64,000 nt of DNA, taken from contig BNTV01000007.1 in the NCBI GenBank assembly GCA_025996865.1, positions 1 through 64,000 on the forward strand, read 5' to 3'. A model generated the notes under the pieces. It was not told where the DNA came from, made no database searches, and saw nothing but the letters and a program-made list of their open reading frames with translations. This DNA is from Bacteroidia bacterium (GTDB lineage Bacteria; Bacteroidota; Bacteroidia; Bacteroidales; Azobacteroidaceae). The position numbers and the translations under genes are program-made. The stretch's first letter is position 1. Every line of letters begins with the position of its first letter. This document shows, piece after piece, positions 36,963 to 46,562 of the stretch.

Positions 36963-37643
36963 ATGATGACGATGAGAAATATATTCAACTATTCCTGCAT
37001 ACTCATACTACTGGTTGTAGTGAGCTGTGGAAAAGACAATTACGATGAGCCGACGGCTACGCTGACAGGGAGAGTCCTGTATAACGGAACTCCCGTACAG
37101 GTACGCGGCACAGGAGAGGCCGTTCAGTTGTTTCTCTTTCAGGATGGCTGGCCATTACGGAAAGAAATCCCCGTATATGTGGGGCAGGACGGAACTTTTT
37201 CCGCGAAGCTGTTCAACGGCGAGTACAAAATGGTAACCCGCGATAACAACGGGCCGTGGGTCAATTCGCGCGACACACTGACCTTCACGCTGGAAGGAAG
37301 AGCATCGGTGGACTTGACCGTTACGCCTTATTTTACCCTATCGGGAGAAAACATTTCTCTCTCGGGTACGACAATGAACGCTTCATTTACGATTAACCGG
37401 ATAGTTCCCGACATTAAATTGCAACGGGTTTATCTGGTTTTGAGCAAGACGCAGTTTGTCGATGAAGTGAATAACGTCTTTCGCCGGGACATTTCGGATG
37501 TGGAAGTGGGGCAGGTCAATTTGACGGCTAATTTCAGTGATAATAACGATGTGCAGAAAGCAACTATCCTGTATGGCCGCATCGGCGTAAAAGCGGAAGT
37601 GACGGAACAGGCGATATGGTCGCCGGTTGTCAAACTGAGATAA
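36963..37643 (+). CDS. DUF3823 surface lipoprotein
   Basis: About 226 aa (starts at 36963, 36966 or 36972 are possible). Lipobox VVVSCGKDN. The body, with TLTGRVLYNGTPV near the start, has two beta domains and matches the DUF3823 family, which commonly follows SusD genes. Presumably helps bind the polymer at the cell surface. Part of the operon with SusC, SusD and the downstream enzyme. Confidence 0.82.
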   Translation: MMTMRNIFNYSCILILLVVVSCGKDNYDEPTATLTGRVLYNGTPVQVRGTGEAVQLFLFQDGWPLRKEIPVYVGQDGTFSAKLFNGEYKMVTRDNNGPWVNSRDTLTFTLEGRASVDLTVTPYFTLSGENISLSGTTMNASFTINRIVPDIKLQRVYLVLSKTQFVDEVNNVFRRDISDVEVGQVNLTANFSDNNDVQKATILYGRIGVKAEVTEQAIWSPVVKLR

Positions 37644-37681
37644 TCCGAACAAAATAGTATATAAACTTAATCAATTGTAAA

Positions 37682-40180
37682 ATGAACAAAATGAACAAAA
37701 TAAACAGAGCTTGGATGATTTTAGCTGTGATTGTACTGGCGGGATGCCGTCAGGGCATTCATGTCAAAACCGAATCCATCAAAAACGACCTTCGTGCACC
37801 GGCTTATCCGTTAGTAACCATTGACCCGTACACCAGTGCGTGGTCGTTTGCCGACAACCTTTACGACGAATCGGTAAAGCATTGGACGGGTACAAAATTT
37901 CCGTTCGTCGGCGCTATTCGCGTGGACGGCAAGGTTTATCGTTTCATGGGAACGGAAGAAACGCCGTTGCTTCCGGTAGCCAAAACGGCTGAAGCAGGCA
38001 GTTGGACAGGGCGTTATTTGCGCGTCAAGCCATCTACAGGCTGGGAAAAGCCCGAATTTAACGACAGCCGGTGGCAGGAAGGCCCGGCGGCTTTCGGAAC
38101 GAAAGAGGAAACAGCGGTTCAGACCTTGTGGGAAGGCGACAACACCGATATATGGGTGCGCCGCGAGGTGATTCTTGACGAAGACCTTTCCGGGAAAAAA
38201 GTATTTCTCGAATATTCCCATGACGACAGTTTTGAATTGTATGTCAACGGAATAGAGGTGGTTAATACCGGTTACAAATGGCAGAAAAACGTAATGCTTC
38301 CCCTCTCCGGAGAAGCGCTGAAAACGCTGAAAAAGGGCAAAAATGTGATTGCTGCCCATTGCGGGAACAAAACGGGCGGCGCGCTGGTTGATTTCGGGTT
38401 ACATATAGAATCGCCTGTCAACCGCTATTTTGAAACTGCTGCCGTACAGAAATCTGCTGATGTGCAGGCAACGCAAACTCATTACCTTTTTGCCTGCGGC
38501 CCGGTCGATTTGCAGTTGACATTCACCGCTCCGCTTTTGATGCATAATCTCGAACTGATTTCCCGTCCTGTGAATTATATCTCTTATCAGGTATCGCCGA
38601 CAGACGGACAGGCGCATCAGGTCGAAATTTATTTTGAAGCATCGCCCGCATGGGCATTGAATAAATCCAAACAGGAAAGCAAATCCGAATCGTTTGAAAA
38701 AGACGGTCTGGTATTTCTGAAAACGGGAAGCGTATCGCAGGATATTTTGAAAAAACGCGGCGATGATGTCCGTATAGACTGGGGTTATTTTTATCTGTGT
38801 GCAGAAAAAGCCAATGCAACGTATGCCACAGGCGACGAATCTGCCCTGCGTGAAAATTTCGCAGTCAAAGGCTCGTCCGAAACGACAATAGCAGCCGTCG
38901 AAAACGAAAAGCTTGCCTTATCGCAGACACTCGGCACAGTTAACAAACCGGTTTCCGGAAAAATCATGATTGGCTACGACGACTTGTATTCCATTCAATA
39001 TTTTGGCGAAAACCTGCGTCCTTACTGGAATAACGACGGCAAACGAAGCATCGAATCCGTCTTCGCCCAAGCGAACAGGGAATATGCGAAATTAAAATCA
39101 GACTGCGACAAATTTGATTACGAATTAATTACGAAAACGGCAACCGTCGGTGGCAAGGAATACGCTGAACTTTGCGCCTTGGCCTACCGCCAATCCATTG
39201 CCGCGCACAAATTAGTGGAAGCGCCTAACGGCGATTTGTTGTTCCTGTCGAAGGAGAATTTCAGCAACGGTTCGATCGGCACGGTGGACGTTACCTATCC
39301 TTCCGCGCCGCTATTCCTGTTATACAACCCGGAACTGGCCAAGGGATTGCTCAACCATATCTTCTACTTCAGCGAAAGCGGCAAATGGACAAAACCTTTT
39401 GCAGCGCACGATGTGGGGACGTATCCGCAAGCCAACGGACAGACGTATGGCGGAGACATGCCGGTGGAAGAAAACGGAAACATGCTGATTCTGACGGCTG
39501 CCATTGCCGCCATGGAAGGCAATGCCGCTTATGCGGAAAAACATTGGGTTACGCTCACCACGTGGACGGATTATTTAGTGGAAAAGGGACTTGACCCTGA
39601 AAATCAACTTTGTACAGACGACTTTGCCGGACATTTTGCCCACAATGCCAACCTGTCCATTAAAGCCATACTCGGAATAGCTTCCTACGGACGACTGGCG
39701 GAAATGCTCGGTAAAAAGGAAATTGCCGAAAAATACACCGCACAAGCCCGCAACATGGCTGCCGAATGGGTAAAATTAGCCGACAATGGCGACCATTACC
39801 GCCTCACTTTCGACCAGCCGGGCACATGGAGCCAGAAATACAATATCGTTTGGGACAAACTGCTGAAGTTGGATATCTTCCCGAAAACAATCGTAGAAAA
39901 GGAGATACCGTATTACCTTACCATGCAGAACGACTACGGCTTGCCCTTGGACAGCCGTAAAACCTACACCAAATCCGACTGGATTGTGTGGACGGCGACA
40001 TTAGCGAAAGACAAAGAGACGTTCGAGCAATTTATCCGTCCCGTACACCGTTTCATGAATGAAACGACGGACCGCATTCCCATGTCGGACTGGTATTTTA
40101 CGGACAGTCGGAAACACGTCGGTTTTCAGGCGCGTTCCGTGGTCGGCGGATACTTTATAAAAATGCTGGAAGAAAAATAA
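37682..40180 (+). CDS. Glutaminase-like/DUF4965 family protein with inserted beta domain
   Basis: 832 aa lipoprotein (lipobox VLAGCRQG). The N-terminus is DUF4964-like (TIDPYTSAWSFADNLYDESV...KHWTG), then DUF5127 and a C-terminal (alpha/alpha)6-like DUF4965/DUF1793 region (AAHDVGTYPQANGQTYGGDMPVEENGN). Family members are annotated glutaminase A-like, but several act on sugars; the true activity is unknown. Between about residues 93 and 240 lies an extra galactose-binding-like domain (FNDSRWQEGPAAFG...IWVRREVIL...YSHDDSFELYVNG), as in glycoside hydrolases. With SusC/SusD upstream this favours a glycan or glycoprotein substrate. Confidence 0.8.
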   Translation: MNKMNKINRAWMILAVIVLAGCRQGIHVKTESIKNDLRAPAYPLVTIDPYTSAWSFADNLYDESVKHWTGTKFPFVGAIRVDGKVYRFMGTEETPLLPVAKTAEAGSWTGRYLRVKPSTGWEKPEFNDSRWQEGPAAFGTKEETAVQTLWEGDNTDIWVRREVILDEDLSGKKVFLEYSHDDSFELYVNGIEVVNTGYKWQKNVMLPLSGEALKTLKKGKNVIAAHCGNKTGGALVDFGLHIESPVNRYFETAAVQKSADVQATQTHYLFACGPVDLQLTFTAPLLMHNLELISRPVNYISYQVSPTDGQAHQVEIYFEASPAWALNKSKQESKSESFEKDGLVFLKTGSVSQDILKKRGDDVRIDWGYFYLCAEKANATYATGDESALRENFAVKGSSETTIAAVENEKLALSQTLGTVNKPVSGKIMIGYDDLYSIQYFGENLRPYWNNDGKRSIESVFAQANREYAKLKSDCDKFDYELITKTATVGGKEYAELCALAYRQSIAAHKLVEAPNGDLLFLSKENFSNGSIGTVDVTYPSAPLFLLYNPELAKGLLNHIFYFSESGKWTKPFAAHDVGTYPQANGQTYGGDMPVEENGNMLILTAAIAAMEGNAAYAEKHWVTLTTWTDYLVEKGLDPENQLCTDDFAGHFAHNANLSIKAILGIASYGRLAEMLGKKEIAEKYTAQARNMAAEWVKLADNGDHYRLTFDQPGTWSQKYNIVWDKLLKLDIFPKTIVEKEIPYYLTMQNDYGLPLDSRKTYTKSDWIVWTATLAKDKETFEQFIRPVHRFMNETTDRIPMSDWYFTDSRKHVGFQARSVVGGYFIKMLEEK

Positions 40181-40205
40181 CGAATGAATTATCAATTATT
40201 TTAAC

Positions 40206-40272
40206 GTAACTACTTCTATGTTGTAATCCAAATAATGTGAGATTATTTGGATTACAACATAGAAGTAGTTAC
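40206..40272 (+). terminator. Perfect 31-bp hairpin after the SusC/D operon
   Basis: Left arm 40206-40236 begins GTAACTACTTCTATGTTG; right arm 40242-40272 is its exact reverse complement; loop GTGAG. A T-run (40276-40281) follows on the plus strand, so it can end the operon. The stem is far longer than an ordinary terminator and without mismatch. Confidence 0.7.
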
Positions 40273-40293
40273 AACTTTTTTTACATGGAATAA

Positions 40294-40350
40294 TATATCG
40301 CAAAGGTAAATAACATTGTTAATATTTGCAAGAAAAAAATTTGATAATAT
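40294..40350 (-). repeat. Promoter-like repeat, also at 42316-42377
   Basis: ATATATCGCAAAGGTAAATA then ACATTGTTAATATTTGCAAG closely matches 42316-42360. Both contain TACCTTTG on the minus strand. At 42327-42334 the box precedes the GT2 gene; here it follows the fucosyltransferase-like gene and points to the hairpin, with no gene to serve. Confidence 0.55.
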
Positions 40351-40356
40351 TCGGTA

Positions 40357-41190
40357 TTATATACCTTTTTTAATAACTATTTCAAGCGGAATATTCCCAA
40401 TTTCTGCGGCAAGCATGGAGTAAGTACTTCCGCTTGAGCCATAAATTTTTTTAGTATTCGCCAAAGTGAACAATTCTATCAACGCATGAATAATGCCTGA
40501 CTCCGATCCTCTTTTAGCTTTTTGTAATGAGAACATAATCTTGGAGCCGAAAAGTTTTTTTAAATTTTGTTTTTCTTCTTCCGAATCGGTAGCGAGATAG
40601 AATTTTGTTGAAGAATCATTCTCTATTTCTTGATTGATTTTGTCAATAAAAAGATCTGTAGAACTTTCTTCAATTGATTTCCGGTGATCGCTCCGGCGAA
40701 TGTGTATGCCGATTACCCTTTGATTGGCAAAAATTGAAGTTTGTTTATTGATTTGATTTTGAATAATGTCGAGCGGTTTCAGAATATCGAACATACCTTC
40801 CCATTCATAAAAGAGAGAAAAAGAAATTAAATGAATAGCGGTCTTCGCTTGGAGGAACCTTTTGATTAGATTATCATGTGCAGGAATTGCTTTGAGTTCA
40901 TTGATCTGTACATCAAAAAAAAGTCGTTGATAAAGTGCAGGCAGCCAAAGGTTCCCTTTACGAGGATTGAGGTGAAGCCAATGATACCATTTGGCATTGA
41001 TTATTTCGACATTTTTTATTTCCGGATTGAGGGATAAGATTTGATGAAAAGTAGTGCCCATTCCCCAATCTTTGGCCCAAATGATTTTTAACCGGATGTT
41101 ATTATCCCTGCAAAAACCAATAGCTGAAGCGATGGCATAGATGCGGTTGGCAAGTCCTCCGGCAGGGATTAAAGTCATTGTTTTCATCAT
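40357..41190 (-). CDS. Fucosyltransferase-like glycosyltransferase
   Basis: 277 aa. GDP-fucose transferase-like features: N-terminal LIPAGGLANRIYAIASAIGF, the HxRRxD motif in GIHIRRSDHRKS, donor-site YLATDSEEEK and the C-terminal IYGSSGSTYSMLAAEIG. Resembles the NodZ/O-fucosyltransferase fold. The first Met is followed at once by Lys-Thr-Met, so three starts are possible. Part of the second glycan cluster, minus strand. Confidence 0.72.
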   Translation of the reverse strand: MMKTMTLIPAGGLANRIYAIASAIGFCRDNNIRLKIIWAKDWGMGTTFHQILSLNPEIKNVEIINAKWYHWLHLNPRKGNLWLPALYQRLFFDVQINELKAIPAHDNLIKRFLQAKTAIHLISFSLFYEWEGMFDILKPLDIIQNQINKQTSIFANQRVIGIHIRRSDHRKSIEESSTDLFIDKINQEIENDSSTKFYLATDSEEEKQNLKKLFGSKIMFSLQKAKRGSESGIIHALIELFTLANTKKIYGSSGSTYSMLAAEIGNIPLEIVIKKGI

Positions 41191-41274
41191 TTTTTCGGCA
41201 ATTTTCTATATAATTTGACTAACACTCTTTAAAAAATTAAATGAAATACTTAATAATATTAAATTTCTCAGGTA

Positions 41275-42294
41275 TTATCGGGTTGATTTGAGTTGTTGTT
41301 TTACTTTCAACAAAAGCGGAATAATTTTCGTCTGAATACCAAGCGGCATAAGCGAAAAAAGATAAAAGGGAAAAAGTATCGGACTTTTCCAAATATCTTT
41401 ATCCTGTAAATAAGCAGGATTCAAAAAACGTTTGATATATTTTTCATGAACGCCGCCGATTACCCACGAACAAAAAATCAACCGTTGTGCACAAAGCTTT
41501 TCTTTTATTTTAATTCGATAAATTGGATTTAAAGTTTGGATTTTATCATTTGCATACGTAAAAAAAGAATCCAATGCCGATACAATATGGATATTTCTTT
41601 TACCGTCATAATTCAAACTGAATGAAGTGGGACGTCCGTAATGAAAATAAGTAATGTCGGATAAATCGCAACAACTTTGAACGGCTGCAAATATTTGAAA
41701 AGACATATTGATATCTTCTAAAAACCGCCCCGCATAATAAATGCGATGTTCTTTTAGAATGGAAGTTTTATAAAGCTTATTCCAAATGTACATACTGTTA
41801 TGAGGATGAAAATATTCAATAAGCATATTTTCTCCTCTTACAGCATTCCCATTGATAACGAAGTCTTCAAATTTATTTTCGAAATAAATTCGGTGACTTC
41901 CACAAACCATATCTACATCGGTGCTTATTATCTTATTATACATTCGTGCTATGCAATCAGACGAAATTTCGTCATCATCATCTATGAAGAAAAAATAAAC
42001 ACCGAGTGCATTTTCAATTAATCTGCTTTTGGATATGCCGACTCCTTGGTTTTGACTGTTTTCAATAATCCGAATGCATTCTCCCCGTGGATGTTCCGCT
42101 TTGATTGAGCGAACAATATCCATTGATGTATCCGTACCTTTATCATCAATAATAAGAATCTCTATCTCAGGATAGGTTTGATTTAATACAGAAAGAAGGC
42201 ATTGTTTTATATACAACTCTGCATTATAGACAGGCATCCCTATTGTAATCAGTTTATTTTCAGTTGATTCTGGCTTGCAAATAATTTTATCCAT
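41275..42294 (-). CDS. Family 2 glycosyltransferase
   Basis: 339 aa GT-A enzyme: ITIGMPVYNAELYIKQCLLS, IDDKGTDTSMDIV, and metal motif FFIDDDDEIS. C-terminal helical tail. A TACCTTTG box at 42327-42334 lies 33 bases before the start, so it can be transcribed on its own. Adds a sugar to the surface glycan. Confidence 0.87.
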   Translation of the reverse strand: MDKIICKPESTENKLITIGMPVYNAELYIKQCLLSVLNQTYPEIEILIIDDKGTDTSMDIVRSIKAEHPRGECIRIIENSQNQGVGISKSRLIENALGVYFFFIDDDDEISSDCIARMYNKIISTDVDMVCGSHRIYFENKFEDFVINGNAVRGENMLIEYFHPHNSMYIWNKLYKTSILKEHRIYYAGRFLEDINMSFQIFAAVQSCCDLSDITYFHYGRPTSFSLNYDGKRNIHIVSALDSFFTYANDKIQTLNPIYRIKIKEKLCAQRLIFCSWVIGGVHEKYIKRFLNPAYLQDKDIWKSPILFPFYLFSLMPLGIQTKIIPLLLKVKQQLKSTR

Positions 42295-42377
42295 AATTTA
42301 TTTGAATAATTATTTTTTATATATCGCAAAGGTAAATAACATTATTAATATTTACAAGAAAGAGTTAATGATATTTG

Positions 42378-43823
42378 TTATTTTCTAATGCGTTGTGCCA
42401 AAAACTCCAGACTCTCCTTAAACATAACAGAATTACTTATTTTCATTGCTAAGATATAAAATATTGTCGAAAGAATAATTTTTGAAACCAATAGAAAATA
42501 AATATTTTGAATACCTATTGTTATTAGCCATGTTGCCGCAAAACAAAGAAGTGTTACCGCCAAGTAGGGCAAAATGTCTTTCAAAACATCTTTCAAACGC
42601 AATCCGGTTAGTTGATGTACATAATATTGCCAAACCAATAGTCCGATAAAATTCATGAGGATAAAACTAATCACCATAGCATATATGCCTAATGAATAAG
42701 TAACAATTACTACCGCAATTTGTAACAACCCCATAATAATAGTTACATACATATAGATATTCGACTTTCCATGCGTGTAAATCAGATTAACAAATAAGTT
42801 CCACAGGAAAAATACCGATCCCCAAAGACAAAACAACTGAAGATAAGGAACGCTTTGCAACCATTTTTCGCCCGCGCTGATAATGATAAATTCTCTTGCA
42901 ATAAAAGCCATTCCCAACATTAACGGGAGAGAGATAAAAGCGCCAAAGCGTATCATTTTTCTCAGCACATTTACTTGACGTTCTTTTTCTCCTTGTACTT
43001 GTGCCAATACCGGCTGTGTCACTTGATCAATCATTCCGCCTAAAAAGGACTGTCCCATTCCGGCCCATTTTTGCCCTTGCCAACAATCGCCGAGTATAGC
43101 GGGATTATAAAACTTACCCAAAACAACGGAAAAAATACTACCGCTTATACAGGAAAAAATCCCTGTAATCAACAACTTGGAACCAAAAAAAAACATTTCT
43201 TTCAATGGTCGGAAATCAATATCAAAAGTCGGTTTCCATGAAACATAAAAAAACCGCAATATAAATCCCATGAACACCAATATGTTGTTTTGAATCACCA
43301 GCGACCAATAAGCATAACCCTTCAGAGCCAGTATGATTCCTAATATACCGGATACCAATAGTGATACCGTCACTACTTTAGCCTGCTGTTTGATCATTAA
43401 TTGTTTTTGCATAATGGTATTCGGGACCAATGTCAATCCATAGAAAAACAGATTAATGAAAAGAACCCTCGACAAATTTAACAATTCCGGATGACCGAAG
43501 CCACGAGCAATCAACGGTGCAAAAAAGTACAAAATAAGATATAATAACAATCCGGAAAAAACACTAAACCAAAATACGGCATTATAATCTTTGTGGGTTG
43601 CATCTTTTTTATTAATTAATGCGATGGAAAAGCCGCTCGTAACAATAGACATGCCGATTCCGGTAAAAATAGACAACATGGCCACCAAACCGTAATCTTC
43701 CCGACTTAACATGCGCATTAAAAAAACGCCGAACACCAAACTAAATAATTGATTAATTCCACTACTGATTCCTCCCCAGAAAAAGCTTTTTGCGGTTTTT
43801 TGTTTTAATGTTGTTTCCGTCAT
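42378..43823 (-). CDS. wzx: Wzx-type lipid-linked glycan flippase
   Basis: 481 aa with about 12-14 membrane helices, of the MOP exporter superfamily (polysaccharide biosynthesis). N-terminus KTAKSFFWGGISSGINQLFSLVFGVFL and RMLSREDYGLVAMLSIFTG are typical. Flips undecaprenyl-linked oligosaccharide to the outer face of the inner membrane. Starts 3 bases after the mutS stop. A fossil of a similar gene's end lies at 30,154-30,222. Confidence 0.87.
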   Translation of the reverse strand: MTETTLKQKTAKSFFWGGISSGINQLFSLVFGVFLMRMLSREDYGLVAMLSIFTGIGMSIVTSGFSIALINKKDATHKDYNAVFWFSVFSGLLLYLILYFFAPLIARGFGHPELLNLSRVLFINLFFYGLTLVPNTIMQKQLMIKQQAKVVTVSLLVSGILGIILALKGYAYWSLVIQNNILVFMGFILRFFYVSWKPTFDIDFRPLKEMFFFGSKLLITGIFSCISGSIFSVVLGKFYNPAILGDCWQGQKWAGMGQSFLGGMIDQVTQPVLAQVQGEKERQVNVLRKMIRFGAFISLPLMLGMAFIAREFIIISAGEKWLQSVPYLQLFCLWGSVFFLWNLFVNLIYTHGKSNIYMYVTIIMGLLQIAVVIVTYSLGIYAMVISFILMNFIGLLVWQYYVHQLTGLRLKDVLKDILPYLAVTLLCFAATWLITIGIQNIYFLLVSKIILSTIFYILAMKISNSVMFKESLEFLAQRIRK

Positions 43824-43825
43824 AA

Positions 43826-46444
43826 TTATTTTCCCCTTACGATCCGCTTAATATCACTCAATTTATTTAACGCTTCGATCGGAGTTAAATTGTTTACATC
43901 CAAATTATTTATTTCGTCTCGAACCTGCGAAAGTACAGGATCGTCCAACTGGAAGAAACTCAGTTGATAACCTTCTCGTTCGGAGGATAGTTTCCGCATC
44001 GGTTTCGCAATACCCGATTTGCGATTGTCCGTTTCCAATTGAGTCAGGATTTCATTGGCGCGTTTTACTATACTTTGCGGCATGCCCGCCATTTTGGCTA
44101 CGTGAATGCCAAAACTGTGTTCGCTTCCGCCCGGTACTAATTTCCGTAAAAAAACAACCCGATTTCCTTCTTCCTTGACCGAAACATTGTAGTTTTTTAT
44201 TCTTTTGAACGATTTTTCCATCTCATTCAACTCGTGATAATGGGTAGCGAAAAGTGTTTTAGCCGCTCCCCTCGGATGTTCGTGAATATACTCAACAATC
44301 GCCCAGGCAATAGAAATTCCATCATAAGTGGATGTTCCGCGACCCAATTCGTCGAAAAGAATCAAACTTTTTGACGAAAGATTATTCAAAATGTCGGCCG
44401 CCTCATTCATTTCCACCATAAAAGTAGATTCTCCCAAAGAAATATTATCACTGGCGCCCACGCGGGTGAAGATTTTATCAACAAGTCCGATGACTGCCGA
44501 TTCGGCCGGAACAAATGAGCCGATTTGAGACATCAAGGTAATCAAAGCGGTTTGCCGTAACAAAGCCGATTTCCCGGCCATGTTCGGACCGGTGATGATA
44601 ATAATCTGCTGTTTTTTGTCGTTCAGATAAACATCGTTAGGAATATACGGTTCATTTGAAGGCAGTTGCGTTTCAATAACCGGATGCCGTCCGGCTTTAA
44701 TATCCAATGCGTTTTCCTCATTGATTTGCGGCCGGATGTATTTGTTCCGCTGTGCCACCTTTGCCATGGATAACAGGCAATCAACCTTGGCTATCAGACC
44801 GGCATTCGCCTTGATTGGGGTGATGTACTCCAATAATTCCAATACCAATTCATTAAAAAGTTTTGTTTCCAATTCAACGATTTTATCTTCGGCGCCCAAG
44901 ATTTTTTCTTCATAAATTTTCAGCTCTTCCGTGATATATCTCTCGGCCTGCGTTAGCGTTTGTTTCCGGATCCAATTGGATGGAACCTTATCTTTATGTG
45001 TATTGCGGACTTCGATGTAGTAACCGAAAACATTGTTGTAACTTACTTTCAAGGAAGGGATTCCTGTCTCTTCACTTTCCCGTTGCTGAATCTGTACCAA
45101 ATAGTCTTTCCCCGAATACGCGATTTCGCGCAATTGGTCAAGTTCTTCATTAACACCTTTGGCAATGATATTTCCTCTATTCAACAAAACCGGAGGATCG
45201 GGCGCTATTTCCCGGTCGATTTTATCGCGGATTAACTCGCAAAGATTCAATTGCTCACCGATTTTTTGAAGGCTATAATTATCGGAATCCAAACAAATAT
45301 GCTTAACCGGTTCAATGGCTTTCAAAGCGACTTTCAGTTGTACAACTTCCCTTGGATTGACTCGCCCTACGGCAACTTTGGAAATAATCCGTTCCAAATC
45401 GCCGATTAAGGCAAATTGTTTTTCCAAAATTTCTTTCAATTCGGGTTCCCGAAAAAAATGTTCGACGACCGAAAGTCGGTTTTCGATTTGTTTAACCTCT
45501 CGCAGCGGGAAAACAATCCAGCGTTTCAACAACCGGGCGCCCATCGGTGTTATGGTCCGGTCAAGAACATCCAAAAGCGATTTCCCGCCTTCGTTCATCG
45601 GCTCCAACAACTCAAGGCTGCGAACCGTAAACCGGTCTAAACGAACATAATGGTCTTCCTCGATCCGGGCAATGGATGTGATATGCCCGATTTGTGTATG
45701 TTGGGTCAAATCCAAATAATACAGGATTGCACCGGCTGCAACGATTCCGTTTCTCAATTGTTGAATACCGAAACCTTTCAGGTTTTGCGTTTCAAATTGT
45801 TTCAACAACCGGGCGTTGGCGGTATCTTCCGTGAAAATCCAGTCATCCATTTCGAAAGTCACTAATTTGTTTCCGAACGCCTCACCGAATTGTTTGCGTT
45901 TATTCCTGTCTAACAAAATTTCTTTAGGAGCAAAATTGTTAATCAGTTTGTCGATATAATCAATTGTTCCTTCCGCCGTTAAAAATTCACCGGTAGAAAT
46001 ATCGAAAAAAGCGATTCCACAAATATTTTTATTGAAATGAACAGCAGCAAGAAAATTATTTTCCTTGTGATTCAGTATGTTATCGTTGATAGAAACACCG
46101 GGAGTAACCAATTCGGTAATTCCTCTTTTGACTAATTTTCTGGTCAGTTTCGGATCTTCCAACTGGTCACAAATGGCAACCCGTTTTCCGGCTCTCACCA
46201 ATTTAGGTAGATAAGTATCCAAAGCATGGTGAGGGAATCCGGCCAATTCTACAAATTGAGCCGAACCGTTTGCTCTGCGAGCCAGTGTAATTCCAAGAAT
46301 TTCGGAACTGGCAATGGCATCTTCCGAAAAAGTTTCATAAAAGTCTCCCACACGAAATAATAAGATGGCATCCGGATGCTTGGATTTTATTTCCATATAT
46401 TGTTTCATCAAAGGAGTCTCAACGATTTCTTTCTGCATTTTCAT
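43826..46444 (-). CDS. mutS: DNA mismatch repair protein MutS
   Basis: 872 aa from the preferred start (46444; 46438 is equally plausible). Mismatch recognition N-terminus [13 protein letters not shown] with the Phe-x-Glu mismatch-reading motif at its end, clamp and lever helices, and ATPase with Walker A GPNMAGKS, Walker B-like [16 protein letters not shown] and HYHEL. The longer frame to 46531 is rejected because a TAACTTTG box (46483-46490) lies inside it. Confidence 0.97.
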   Translation of the reverse strand: MKMQKEIVETPLMKQYMEIKSKHPDAILLFRVGDFYETFSEDAIASSEILGITLARRANGSAQFVELAGFPHHALDTYLPKLVRAGKRVAICDQLEDPKLTRKLVKRGITELVTPGVSINDNILNHKENNFLAAVHFNKNICGIAFFDISTGEFLTAEGTIDYIDKLINNFAPKEILLDRNKRKQFGEAFGNKLVTFEMDDWIFTEDTANARLLKQFETQNLKGFGIQQLRNGIVAAGAILYYLDLTQHTQIGHITSIARIEEDHYVRLDRFTVRSLELLEPMNEGGKSLLDVLDRTITPMGARLLKRWIVFPLREVKQIENRLSVVEHFFREPELKEILEKQFALIGDLERIISKVAVGRVNPREVVQLKVALKAIEPVKHICLDSDNYSLQKIGEQLNLCELIRDKIDREIAPDPPVLLNRGNIIAKGVNEELDQLREIAYSGKDYLVQIQQRESEETGIPSLKVSYNNVFGYYIEVRNTHKDKVPSNWIRKQTLTQAERYITEELKIYEEKILGAEDKIVELETKLFNELVLELLEYITPIKANAGLIAKVDCLLSMAKVAQRNKYIRPQINEENALDIKAGRHPVIETQLPSNEPYIPNDVYLNDKKQQIIIITGPNMAGKSALLRQTALITLMSQIGSFVPAESAVIGLVDKIFTRVGASDNISLGESTFMVEMNEAADILNNLSSKSLILFDELGRGTSTYDGISIAWAIVEYIHEHPRGAAKTLFATHYHELNEMEKSFKRIKNYNVSVKEEGNRVVFLRKLVPGGSEHSFGIHVAKMAGMPQSIVKRANEILTQLETDNRKSGIAKPMRKLSSEREGYQLSFFQLDDPVLSQVRDEINNLDVNNLTPIEALNKLSDIKRIVRGK

Positions 46445-46482
46445 CAGGTATTTTTGCAATAATTTATTCAGCGATTTTGCAG

Positions 46483-46490
46483 CAAAGTTA
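46483..46490 (-). promoter_or_regulatory. -7 box for mutS
   Basis: TAACTTTG on the minus strand, about 40 bases before the preferred start; it settles the start choice. Confidence 0.5.
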
Positions 46491-46562
46491 GCAATTTTTC
46501 CCCAAATTATCACAATAAATAACGGCTCCATTTTTTAAGTGAAGCCGTTACTACACATTACC

